NCBI GenBank assembly: GCA_025451895.1
Contig: JANWJP010000065.1
Span: 1 to 44,724, forward strand
DNA: 44,724 nt
Direction: 5' to 3'
DNA from: Robertmurraya sp.
Lineage (GTDB): Bacteria > Bacillota > Bacilli > Bacillales > Cytobacillaceae
Numbering within the stretch: position 1 is the stretch's first letter; each line of letters starts with the position of its first letter. Below the pieces are notes generated by a model. The model was not told where the DNA came from and did no database searches. It saw nothing but the letters and a program-made list of their open reading frames with translations. Shown piece after piece: positions 35,129 through 43,241 of this stretch. The position numbers and the translations under genes are program-made.

Positions 35129-37432
35129 TTACAGATAAGGATTTTCGTGTTTTGCTTTCAATCTTTGCCATCTTAATTCCACTTCACGCTCTAAATCCTC
35201 TAAAATATGTTTATTTTCCTCTTTCAATAAATGCTTTGTTTTGCCCATATATTTAAACCATTCTGCCAACGGGATCTTTTTATTTTTCGCTTCCGGATCG
35301 TAAGTGATCGTTGTAATTCCCTGCTCCACTTCATACAGCGGGAAGAAGTTTGAATTAACGGCCGCTTCAACGATCTTCGTTCCATAACGATCATCAGATT
35401 TCCAATTGAGCGGACAAGTAATTAACAGCTTTCCGTAAACCGTTCCGACATTTTTCGCATACCATTGTGCCTTGGCAGCTTTTTTAACAAGATCCTGCGG
35501 GAATGCTTCTGTTCCTGTAAATACGTAAGGAATATTGGTAGCAGCCATAATTTGAGCTGTATCCTTGTGATGGAAAGCTTTTCCTTGCTGTGTTTTCCCT
35601 ACATTTGAAGTGCTTGTCATATGACCTTTTGGAGTTGAGTAAGACAACTGCGATCCCGTATTCATATAGCCTTCATTATCATATTCAAGCATAATCAGAT
35701 TATGATTTCTGAGGGCCGTTCCAATCGCGGATCCCATTCCGATATCCATTCCTCCGTCTCCTGTAACCATGACAAAGGTTGCATCATCGGAAACCTGGAT
35801 TTCACCTCTGCGTTTTAATTCCAGGAATGCTTCAACCGTTCCTGACAATGTAGCAGGACCGTTTTGGAACAGGTTATGGATCGTATGCTGTTTATGGGAT
35901 GTATACGGATACGCTGTTGTTGTAACGTAAGCACAGCCTGTTTGATAAAGAATAACAACGTCTCCTTCAATTCCCTTAAAGAACATTTCCAAACCGCCAA
36001 AAATACCGCATCCCGGACAGGCACCGTGGCCGGAAGCAATTCTTTTCGGTTTTGAAGTTAATGCTCTTAACGGAGGAATTTTAACTTTTAATTTATTTGT
36101 CTCCTCATCCATTGTCACTTGAATCAAACCGGATTTATATACATCGCCGTACTGCGGTTCAATAACAGGTTTCTGGGCTTTTTCCGGATCTCCGGGAACC
36201 ACTCCGTAATAATCAAAAGGCTTCTCTGCATAACCTTTATTCATGGCATCAAGCGCCAGCATGAAGAAATGTTCCGCATCGTCATGGTAAAAGTCCTTTC
36301 CGCCTACGCCGAATACTCTGCTCACAACGATCGTATTATTCTCTTTATCCTCCTGAAGGGCGGATTTGATTTCATGTGTAAGGTTTGGTCCGTGAGCGCC
36401 GTAAGAGTCCGCACGTTCACCAACGAGCAGGGCTTTCACATTTTTCAGCGCTTTTTTAATCGCTTCGACAGGGAACGGACGAATAATATTCGGACTGATG
36501 ACTCCTGCTTTTATTCCCTGCTTCCGCAGTTTGTCGGCCACATCCTTGGCTGATTCAGCTGCTGAGTTTAATAGAAATACGGCTATTTCAGCATCTTCCA
36601 TTTTATAAAGATCAAGTTCAGAATACTCTCTTCCTGATAAGGCCGCATATTCTGCTGCTACTTCTTTGAATACTTCACCGGCGCGGTACATGGCTTCAGA
36701 CTGCTGATAATTATTATTGATTAAATCGTCACCATTCATATGAGCGCCTACTGTCACCGGCTTTTTCAAATCACGAATAAGATTGTAGTCGGTCGGACAC
36801 TCTCCCACAAATTCCTGGACAACACGGCGATCCTTAAAATAGTTGACCTTCCGTTTTTGATGGGATGTCCAGAAGCCGTCATAGGCAACAATTACCGGCA
36901 AACGAACTTTTGCATGTTCGGCAATCTTCAGAGCCATAATATTCATATCGTAAACAGCTTGAGGGGTTCTTGCTGTCAAAATTACCCATCCCGTATTGAG
37001 GGCAAAGTAAAGATCCGAATGGTCTCCTCTTATGTCCAGAGGGCCGCTTATCGATCTCGTTACCAGGTTCAAAACCATCGGAAAACGGGTTCCAGATTGA
37101 ACCGGAAGTTGTTCGAGCATATACATAAAACCATTGGCACTCGTGGCGTTAATCACACGTGCCCCCGTCAGCGCCGCGCCGTAGCAAATACCTGCAGAAC
37201 CGTGTTCCCCGTCAGCCGGAATCAGTTTTATATCATGTTCGCCCCGTGCTTTCATTTGATCCAAATACTGTGCAACCTCGGTTGACGGTGTAATTGGAAA
37301 ATAGCCCATAATATGATAGTTGATTTGGGCTGCCGCCATAGCTGCCATTTCATTCCCGGACTCAAAGGTTGTAACCTGCTCGGCAATCTTTTTTTGCTGC
37401 ATTTCTTTTACTTCCTTTTCAATTGCTGACAT
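35129..37432 (-). CDS. Pyruvate:ferredoxin oxidoreductase, fused alpha and beta modules
   Basis: 767 residues. The alpha part (about 20-435) has YFPITPSTEVAQ, then GPLDIRGDHSDLYFALNTGW and YDGFWTSHQKRK, closely like the N-terminal domains of one-chain NifJ-type PFOR. The beta part (about 455-767) begins with SGHGACPGCG, has the ThDP motif GDGGMDIGMGS...YDNEGYMNTG (about 578-613), and further cluster cysteines in QTGCAYV and ITCPLNW. It converts pyruvate and CoA to acetyl-CoA, CO2 and reduced ferredoxin; pyruvate is inferred as substrate from NifJ likeness. Its start overlaps the upstream subunit stop (TAATG). An alpha+beta fusion lacking gamma and delta is unusual. Confidence 0.9.
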   Translation of the reverse strand: MSAIEKEVKEMQQKKIAEQVTTFESGNEMAAMAAAQINYHIMGYFPITPSTEVAQYLDQMKARGEHDIKLIPADGEHGSAGICYGAALTGARVINATSANGFMYMLEQLPVQSGTRFPMVLNLVTRSISGPLDIRGDHSDLYFALNTGWVILTARTPQAVYDMNIMALKIAEHAKVRLPVIVAYDGFWTSHQKRKVNYFKDRRVVQEFVGECPTDYNLIRDLKKPVTVGAHMNGDDLINNNYQQSEAMYRAGEVFKEVAAEYAALSGREYSELDLYKMEDAEIAVFLLNSAAESAKDVADKLRKQGIKAGVISPNIIRPFPVEAIKKALKNVKALLVGERADSYGAHGPNLTHEIKSALQEDKENNTIVVSRVFGVGGKDFYHDDAEHFFMLALDAMNKGYAEKPFDYYGVVPGDPEKAQKPVIEPQYGDVYKSGLIQVTMDEETNKLKVKIPPLRALTSKPKRIASGHGACPGCGIFGGLEMFFKGIEGDVVILYQTGCAYVTTTAYPYTSHKQHTIHNLFQNGPATLSGTVEAFLELKRRGEIQVSDDATFVMVTGDGGMDIGMGSAIGTALRNHNLIMLEYDNEGYMNTGSQLSYSTPKGHMTSTSNVGKTQQGKAFHHKDTAQIMAATNIPYVFTGTEAFPQDLVKKAAKAQWYAKNVGTVYGKLLITCPLNWKSDDRYGTKIVEAAVNSNFFPLYEVEQGITTITYDPEAKNKKIPLAEWFKYMGKTKHLLKEENKHILEDLEREVELRWQRLKAKHENPYL

Positions 37433-38445
37433 TATAGAATCCCCCCTGTTACCAACGGAAAGTTCTGCTTCACGCGATGTTCATCCGCATAGCCGATTGT
37501 TTCCCGAAGTTCCTGCAATGCATCTGTCGGACATGCCTCCACACATTTGAGACAGCCTTTGCAGTATTGATAATCAATCCCTTTTAAGAACATTTGCTTT
37601 CGGCCCCGTTTGTCTTCGCCTTCTTCCCAAACAAAGCAGAAATCCGGGCAAACATTGTCACAGGCTGCGCAATGAATGCATTTTTCACGGTCAAAACTGG
37701 GCAAAAAGCCTTGGCGTGAACCGCTCATATCCTTTAAAATACTGTTTGCCTGAGCTGTTAAAACTCCGCCGATCGGCTGTGTAATATATCCTAAAAGAGG
37801 CTTGGGCCGGGTAAAATCTTTTCCTACGGCCCCCTCCGGTACTTCATAAGACTTAAATCTCACTTCATTATAACCTCTGTCAAAGGTGCGAAGATTTGCC
37901 TCAACAAGATGGGGATATCTCTTTTCGAACGTTTTCCTGATCACCTTTCTCATTGCATCAGGATCCAGAAAATCACATATTCTAAAAAGCGCACCGAGCA
38001 TAGCCGTATTAACTCTTGTCTTTTCTTCAACGGCAATTCCGAGAGCATCAACAAGCGCCAATGTTCCGCTCTCCAATTTTAAATCTTTGCGGACATCATC
38101 AAAATCCCTTGTGGAATTGACCAGAACAATCCCGTCGGGACGAAGGCCGCTGACAACATTAACTGTCTTGTAAAGCGCTTCATGAAACACTCCGATTACA
38201 TGGGGTTGTTCTATCGGGCTGTGGTCACGAATTTCCACATCCGGATCACAAAAACGAACAAAACTTTTAACAGGTGTCCCCTTTTTCTCCGAGCCGTAAG
38301 TTGAGAAGTTGGAACCATTCAGGCCCAAACCTAAAACTCCTGCTTCCGCCAACATCTTTCCGGCTAAATTTGCGCCTAATCCACCGATGGATTCCAAGCG
38401 AATCTCATAAAAACCCAATTCATTCTTTTTCGGTAAGATAGACAT
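37432..38445 (-). CDS. Pyruvate:ferredoxin oxidoreductase, fused gamma and ferredoxin (delta) modules
   Basis: 337 residues. The gamma domain (about 8-190) has ESIGGLGANLAGKMLAEAGV and NFSTYGSEKKGTPVKSFVRF. A linker leads to a two-[4Fe-4S] ferredoxin domain with CIHCAACDNVCP (about 259-270) and CKGCLKCVEACP (about 298-309). It supplies the electron exit of the enzyme. The ATG at 38445 follows GGGGGAGGTAAC directly, so upstream in-frame ATGs are rejected. First gene of the two-gene operon, translationally coupled to the alpha+beta gene. Confidence 0.9.
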   Translation of the reverse strand: MSILPKKNELGFYEIRLESIGGLGANLAGKMLAEAGVLGLGLNGSNFSTYGSEKKGTPVKSFVRFCDPDVEIRDHSPIEQPHVIGVFHEALYKTVNVVSGLRPDGIVLVNSTRDFDDVRKDLKLESGTLALVDALGIAVEEKTRVNTAMLGALFRICDFLDPDAMRKVIRKTFEKRYPHLVEANLRTFDRGYNEVRFKSYEVPEGAVGKDFTRPKPLLGYITQPIGGVLTAQANSILKDMSGSRQGFLPSFDREKCIHCAACDNVCPDFCFVWEEGEDKRGRKQMFLKGIDYQYCKGCLKCVEACPTDALQELRETIGYADEHRVKQNFPLVTGGIL

Positions 38446-39122
38446 GTTACCTCCCCCTAAATTCATTATTAATATTCCGAGTTTCTGTATGGCCATTGAA
38501 AATTCAATCTGCCGTTCCTGTCATCTTTCTGACATCCATTTTTTACATAAAATGGAATTGACAATTTAAAAAAAGTGTATACAGACTTTCCTTCTTTACA
38601 TTTTCTTGTGTATACACTCCTATTTTACTTCAACATTTTAGATAATGCTGTGACAAATGTCAAACATCAGCCACAAAAATTTCGAAACAGTTTCATAAAA
38701 AGTTTAAAAACACACTTGAATTAAGGTTTTATCTGTTATAATTTTCTGTGTAACAGCATGAAGGTTGTATTATAACAGAACTGCAAAGCCGGTATTCAAA
38801 CGAAAATTTTATCTTAAAACTTCTTTATTATTGAAAAAAAACACTTTCTTCTTTTCAAATCTTTCCCCTTTAAGACAAATTGCTTTAACAAGCATCTCGT
38901 TATTTTTCCAAACTTCGGCTAATATAGTTTAAGATAGGGATTCTTTTCGTCTGAAAAAATATCATCTCAAAAAATGCACATTTCCCTGCAACCGTCTTGC
39001 ACCGGAAAAAAGTTTCAGAACCGAAATAAAAAGGTCTTCGTTTGTCTGTCAGGCTTTCTGGAAAAAATGCTGTATGAACGGTTTTTAAAAAATCATTTGA
39101 TTGAAGGAGTCGTTTACATAAA
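38446..39122. other. Divergent regulatory region between PFOR operon and radical SAM gene
   Basis: 677 AT-rich bases without a gene. It contains the two GTGTATACA boxes (38575-38617). A plus-strand promoter-like TTGAAT, 15 bases, TATAAT (about 38716-38742) would give the radical SAM gene a leader of some 375 nt. No cobalamin riboswitch was recognised. Confidence 0.45.
38575..38617 (-). promoter_or_regulatory. Paired GTGTATACA palindromes upstream of PFOR genes
   Basis: GTGTATACAG (38575-38584) and the perfect palindrome GTGTATACAC (38608-38617) lie 33 bases apart centre to centre, about three helical turns. Two such boxes on one DNA face suggest an operator for a dimeric regulator, for example of the GntR/FadR type, which often binds TGTATACA-like sites. 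Regulator unknown. Confidence 0.5.
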
Positions 39123-40883
39123 ATGAGAGTTATTTGCACCACCTTGAATGCAAAATATATTCACACAAATCTGGCAATCCGTTATTTAAAGGCCTATGCC
39201 GAGCCGGAATTCAATATAGAAATGATTGAATATACCATTAAAGATCCGGTTATCAATATCGTTACTGACTTAATCAAAAAAGAACCGGATGTCATCGGCT
39301 TTAGCTGTTATATTTGGAATATTGAAGACAGCATCAAAATTATCAAAATGCTTAAAAAAATCAATCCTGATATAAAAACTGTCTTCGGAGGGCCCGAGGT
39401 CACATATGATGCCGAAGAATGGCTTGAAAAAGTGCCGGAGCTTGACTTTATCATCAGCGGGGAAGGAGAAAAAGCATTTAAAGATTTGTTGACAGAACTG
39501 AACGGTGAAGGAAATTTTGAAAGGGTCCAGGGTCTTGCTTATCGGGAAAACGGACAGATTTTTTTCCGGCCGCAAACTGACAAGCTCAATTTACGGGAAA
39601 TGCCTTCTCCTTTCCGTTTCGAAGAGGATATTCCCCATCTTTCCAAAAGGATTACCTACATAGAAACGAGCAGGGGTTGTCCGTTTACATGCCAGTTTTG
39701 TCTTTCTTCCATCGAAACGGGCGTGCGGTATTTTGACCGGGAAAAAATCAAGAATGACTTACGATTTCTGATGAAACACGGTGCCAAAACAATTAAATTT
39801 ATGGATCGCACCTTTAATATCAGTAAAAGCTACGCCATGGAAATGTTCAGGTTTCTCATCGATGAACATACACCGGGAACGGTTTTTCAATTTGAAATAA
39901 CGGCTGATATTATGAAACCGGAAGTCATTGAATTTCTGAATAAAGAAGCACCTCCGGGATTATTCCGATTTGAAATAGGCGTCCAATCAACCAATGATCA
40001 TACAAATATGCTTGTTAAAAGAAGACAGGATTTTGCGAAACTGTCCAGAATCGTAAAAATGATCAAAGAAGGAGGAAAAATTATTCAGCATTTAGACCTG
40101 ATAGCCGGTCTGCCCGAGGAAGATTACGACTCCTTCCGGAAAACTTTCAATGATGTTTTTGCCTTAAGGCCGGAGGAACTGCAGCTCGGTTTTCTGAAAA
40201 TGCTGAGGGGAACGGGACTTCGCAGAGATGCCGATCAACACGGATATATATATATGGACCATCCTCCCTATGAAATTTTAAAAAATAATGTCCTGTCCTT
40301 TCAAGAGATGATAAAAATAAAACAAGCAGAGGATATGCTGGAAAAATATTGGAATAAACACCGTATGGATCACACGATTGAATATTTGGCAGACCATACT
40401 TTCACATCGCCCTTTGATTTCTTTCAGGAATTCGGGGAATATTGGGAAGAGAACGGCTGGCAAAAAATCGGCTATCAGCCGGAGGATCTTTTCATACGTC
40501 TTTACAACTTTCTGAAGGAAAAGAAAATAGCTGATTTGGAGATCGTATTGGCATTGATGAAGCTTGATTACCTCAAGAAAGCAAAATACAAACCGCGGAA
40601 AACATGGTGGGATTCAACATTAGAACGGAATGAAAAAACGGAACTTTACCGGGAATTATTAAATAATCCTTCCCTCCTCGGTAAAAAGTTTCAGGAATTA
40701 AGACTTCATGAAAGAGAATTGTACAAATTTACAATTGCAGAAAAACTTCCTTTCAATCCTGAAAAATACCTGACCTCCGGAAAAATCGCCCGGGAACCGT
40801 CGATCATGATTGTTTATTTCCATCCCGCAGAGGAACAGGCACTGATTTTTTCATGCTCCGAAAACGAATATTCAAAATTATGA
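39123..40883 (+). CDS. B12-binding-domain radical SAM protein with DUF4080
   Basis: 586 residues. The N-terminal cobalamin-binding-like Rossmann domain (about 1-140) has PDVIGFSCYIWN and KTVFGGPEVTYD. The radical SAM core (about 175-400) has the cluster motif CPFTCQFC (about 186-193) in YIETSRGCPFTCQFCLSS. The C-terminal DUF4080 region spans about 410-580. Such enzymes perform radical methylation or methylthiolation; the substrate is unknown. The base-off DxHxxG motif is not obvious, so B12 binding is uncertain. GGAG lies about 14 bases before the ATG, longer than usual. Single gene. Confidence 0.88.
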   Translation: MRVICTTLNAKYIHTNLAIRYLKAYAEPEFNIEMIEYTIKDPVINIVTDLIKKEPDVIGFSCYIWNIEDSIKIIKMLKKINPDIKTVFGGPEVTYDAEEWLEKVPELDFIISGEGEKAFKDLLTELNGEGNFERVQGLAYRENGQIFFRPQTDKLNLREMPSPFRFEEDIPHLSKRITYIETSRGCPFTCQFCLSSIETGVRYFDREKIKNDLRFLMKHGAKTIKFMDRTFNISKSYAMEMFRFLIDEHTPGTVFQFEITADIMKPEVIEFLNKEAPPGLFRFEIGVQSTNDHTNMLVKRRQDFAKLSRIVKMIKEGGKIIQHLDLIAGLPEEDYDSFRKTFNDVFALRPEELQLGFLKMLRGTGLRRDADQHGYIYMDHPPYEILKNNVLSFQEMIKIKQAEDMLEKYWNKHRMDHTIEYLADHTFTSPFDFFQEFGEYWEENGWQKIGYQPEDLFIRLYNFLKEKKIADLEIVLALMKLDYLKKAKYKPRKTWWDSTLERNEKTELYRELLNNPSLLGKKFQELRLHERELYKFTIAEKLPFNPEKYLTSGKIAREPSIMIVYFHPAEEQALIFSCSENEYSKL

Positions 40884-40887
40884 TACA

Positions 40888-40919
40888 GGGAACGGTCAAT
40901 AGGCCGTCCCCTATTTTTT
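40888..40919 (+). terminator. Terminator of the radical SAM gene
   Basis: GGGAACGG pairs with CCGTCCC (40904-40910), followed by CTATTTTTT. It abuts the stop codon of the convergent SASP-like gene. Confidence 0.7.
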
Positions 40920-41057
40920 ATTCGTTTTTTTCTTTCCGTCTTTTTTATTCATAAATGGTATTTCATAAATTTTCGCCGAGTTTACATCACCAAATTCATG
41001 ACCGAATTCGACATTTACAGGTTTTACAGGCTTATCAGGCTTTTGGTCCCTGCCCAT
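40911..41057 (-). CDS. 48-residue SASP-like miniprotein (second gene of pair)
   Basis: Starts MGRDQKPDKPVKPV and contains NVEFGHEFGDVNSAK (about 15-29), which fits the EF-(A/G)xE pattern cut by the germination protease in SASPs. Very basic tail (NKKDGKKKTNKK). Its ATG follows the stop of the upstream SASP-like gene without a gap (TGAATG), and its ribosome site GAGAGGGG lies inside that gene. Its core resembles the 16486-16668 product (EEFAHEMG...NKIHK), suggesting paralogues. Spore function is inferred. Confidence 0.62.
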   Translation of the reverse strand: MGRDQKPDKPVKPVNVEFGHEFGDVNSAKIYEIPFMNKKDGKKKTNKK

Positions 41058-41219
41058 TCAGCTTTTCCCCTCTCTGCCGCGCTTTGAATTCCGGTTAAAA
41101 CCCTTCATAACATTTTCTTCATTGCTGAACTCTGTTGAAAAATCCGTTTCTGCCAAATTCTTCTTCGGAGTTTTACTATGTTTTTCAACAGCATCGAATT
41201 GCGCCTTTCGTTTAGCCAT
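41058..41219 (-). CDS. 53-residue gamma-SASP-like miniprotein (first gene of pair)
   Basis: Starts MAKRKAQFDAVEKHSKTPKK; its core TDFSTEFSNEENV (about 25-37) closely parallels NFGTEFASETNV of gamma-type SASP SspE, including the germination protease site TEF-SxE. Good ribosome site (AGAAGGAGAG) and a candidate sigma-G promoter upstream. It is much shorter than SspE, with only one repeat. SspE-type proteins are amino-acid reserves rather than DNA binders; that role is transferred by motif only. Confidence 0.68.
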   Translation of the reverse strand: MAKRKAQFDAVEKHSKTPKKNLAETDFSTEFSNEENVMKGFNRNSKRGREGKS

Positions 41220-41249
41220 CTTATCTCTCCTTCTGTTGACTTTCCCTAA

Positions 41250-41279
41250 TATTATGTTTCGTAAAGGAAAATTTATTAA
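41250..41279 (-). promoter_or_regulatory. Candidate sigma-G promoter for the SASP-like pair
   Basis: On the minus strand TTAATA (41274-41279), 17 bases, CATAATA (41250-41256). The -10 fits the sigma-G consensus CATNNTA, and the -35 has one mismatch to TGAATA. The start codon is about 30 bases downstream. Confidence 0.6.
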
Positions 41280-41365
41280 GGCATCTCGAAATTTTTATAC
41301 TTAAACAGAGGTGCGTATACAACACAAAGTGAGATCACAACGAAAGGCACGCCGGCCGGCATTTA

Positions 41366-42718
41366 TTATCCGACAATAATATGTTCCTTCGGATAATGAT
41401 AAGGGACTTGATCGCCCTTTCCGCCAATCATAAATAAAAAGGAAGAAAGTCCGATACGTCCGATAAACATTAACAGCATGATCACGATTTTTCCTGCAGT
41501 TGACAATTCAGGCGTAATCCCCATTGATAAACCTGTAGTTCCAAAGGCGGAACAAATTTCAAAAATAATTGGTAACAAGGGTTGATTTTCCGTAACGGAT
41601 AAAGTAACAATCGCTGAAAAAATAAGAAGCAGCGCCGTCAATGTAACAGCCATGGATTTTGCCAGAGTCTCTTCATAAATTTCCCTTTTAAAGACTGTTA
41701 CCGATTTATTTCCTTTAATAAAATGAAATAAAAACAAAATATTAAGTGCAAATGTGGTTGTTCGGATTCCTCCCCCTGCGGAACTTGGTGAAGCTCCGAT
41801 AAACATTAAAACACTGAGCACCAAAAGCACCGGCTGGGAAAAATCATTTATTTCCATGGTGGCCAAACCGCCACTCCGGGATGATACTGATTGAAACAGG
41901 GCATAAAATAATGATTGGTGCCATGAAGAATCTGCAAAAGAATTGCGCCACTCCAAAAGAAGAATTGCCAAAGTCCCAATTGCTAAAAGGACAAAAAAAG
42001 TGACGGCCGTTAATTTTGTAAATAAAGAAAAGCGAAAATCTTTTCTCCTGCCTTCGGGAAATAAAAACCTCTTTACTTCAATTAAAACAGGAAAACCGAT
42101 TGCGCCCAAAATTATTAAAATCATCACTACCAACTGCACAACATAGTCATCAGCAAAAAAGAGCATGGAATTGCTTGTCAGGGTAAAACCCCCGTTCGTT
42201 GTTGCACTGACTGAAGCAAACAGACCGTGTAATAAAGCCTCCTGAAAAGTTGGATAATACTTCAAAAAATAAAAACCTAATATAAATGTTCCAAACAATT
42301 CGATTAAAAGAAGAATTCTCACAATATCTTTAATCAGGCTTACTAAGCCTGACAAATTCATCTGATTATGATCCACCATAATCAACTGCCTTTTCTTCAG
42401 GCCAATTTTTCTGCGAAAAAGCAGCCAAAAAAACGTACCCACACTCATAACTCCGATTCCGCCGATTTGGAGAATAAACATAAAAACAAATACACCTAAA
42501 AGACTAAACGTTTCCGAAATATTAACAACAGTCAAACCCGTCACACTGACGGCACTGACAGCTGTAAAAAGGGTATCTATAAATGACAGACGGACTCCGG
42601 GTTGATATACAGGCGGCAAACTTAATAACAGAACGGACAGAATAACGGCAATGAAATAATAGCCGACAATGGCGCGCCAGGGAGTAAGATTTTTCAATTT
42701 CAATTTCAAAAAATTCAT
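41366..42718 (-). CDS. ktrD: Ktr potassium uptake system, channel subunit
   Basis: 450 residues, TrkH/KtrB family with four repeated membrane-pore-membrane units. The four pore-loop segments are visible: [23 protein letters not shown] and FGTTGLS, each with the filter glycine. It conducts potassium driven by the membrane gradient and is gated by a cytosolic KtrA/KtrC ring; ktrC lies at 7942-8601. ATG 42718 is chosen over one 16 codons upstream because it matches the family N-terminus and has AAAGGA upstream. The symbol ktrD rather than ktrB is inferred from its solitary state. Confidence 0.92.
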   Translation of the reverse strand: MNFLKLKLKNLTPWRAIVGYYFIAVILSVLLLSLPPVYQPGVRLSFIDTLFTAVSAVSVTGLTVVNISETFSLLGVFVFMFILQIGGIGVMSVGTFFWLLFRRKIGLKKRQLIMVDHNQMNLSGLVSLIKDIVRILLLIELFGTFILGFYFLKYYPTFQEALLHGLFASVSATTNGGFTLTSNSMLFFADDYVVQLVVMILIILGAIGFPVLIEVKRFLFPEGRRKDFRFSLFTKLTAVTFFVLLAIGTLAILLLEWRNSFADSSWHQSLFYALFQSVSSRSGGLATMEINDFSQPVLLVLSVLMFIGASPSSAGGGIRTTTFALNILFLFHFIKGNKSVTVFKREIYEETLAKSMAVTLTALLLIFSAIVTLSVTENQPLLPIIFEICSAFGTTGLSMGITPELSTAGKIVIMLLMFIGRIGLSSFLFMIGGKGDQVPYHYPKEHIIVG

Positions 42719-42869
42719 AACAAAACTTGTCCTTTCCCTATATCCATTTACCTTTAATAACGGCATGTTTCAGCATTATTATAATTCATTGCAGGTCATT
42801 AAAAACAGATATTTTCCATTTCTGTTTTTTCTCCAAAACATTTCCAGTCTTGAAGCAACCCATTTAATA

Positions 42870-42876
42870 CATACTA
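42870..42876 (+). promoter_or_regulatory. Sigma-G-type -10 element of the alpha/beta SASP gene
   Basis: CATACTA matches the forespore sigma-G -10 consensus exactly and lies 47 bases before the gene. No good -35 was found at 17-18 bases. Confidence 0.45.
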
Positions 42877-42923
42877 CTTTTAAAAGGGTTCCCTTTGTAA
42901 TTATTATTAAAGGAGTGAATATG

Positions 42924-43127
42924 ATGGCCCGAAGCAGCAATAAACTGCTTGTTCCGGGAATCGAACAATATATGGATGAAATAAAGTTCGAAATCGCCCG
43001 GGAATTTGGTGTCAAACTCAGTTCAGATACAGCATCGAGAGCAAACGGCTCTGTCGGCGGAGAAATTACGAAACGCCTTGTTAAACAAGCACAATCCGAA
43101 CTTTCCGGACAATCATACCGGTCATAA
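42924..43127 (+). CDS. Alpha/beta-type small acid-soluble spore protein
   Basis: 67 residues starting [12 protein letters not shown]. Conserved blocks: [12 protein letters not shown] (about 22-33, containing the germination protease site EI-AxEFG), then [19 protein letters not shown] (about 36-54), the DNA-binding helix. These proteins coat spore DNA in an A-like form and protect it from UV and heat. Of two adjacent ATGs, 42924 has the better spacing (8 bases from AAGGAG). Probably an SspB/SspD orthologue. Ends in a strong terminator. Confidence 0.96.
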   Translation: MARSSNKLLVPGIEQYMDEIKFEIAREFGVKLSSDTASRANGSVGGEITKRLVKQAQSELSGQSYRS

Positions 43128-43128
43128 A

Positions 43129-43174
43129 AATCCCCCTGCCTGTCTGCAAATATATCAGGACAGGCAGGGGGATT
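43129..43174. terminator. Strong bidirectional terminator between SASP gene and prfC
   Basis: AATCCCCCTGCCTGTC pairs perfectly with GACAGGCAGGGGGATT across a 14-base loop, between convergent genes. Confidence 0.93.
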
Positions 43175-43241
43175 GTCTTGGCCGGAATTTCGAATTTCGC
43201 ACCGGAAGCACTGTTACAATGTTTTCCGGAAATTGACACCT

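Noticed and set aside
29329-38445. Nitrogen fixation gene cluster
   Set aside because: Only fixABCX and PFOR are present; no nifHDK, nifB or other nif gene is visible in the window.
38700-39122. Cobalamin riboswitch upstream of the radical SAM gene
   Set aside because: No B12-box-like sequence or the required multi-stem layout was seen in the leader.
41122-41304. 60-codon plus-strand frame
   Set aside because: It is antisense to the SASP-like gene and its sigma-G-like promoter and has no ribosome site.
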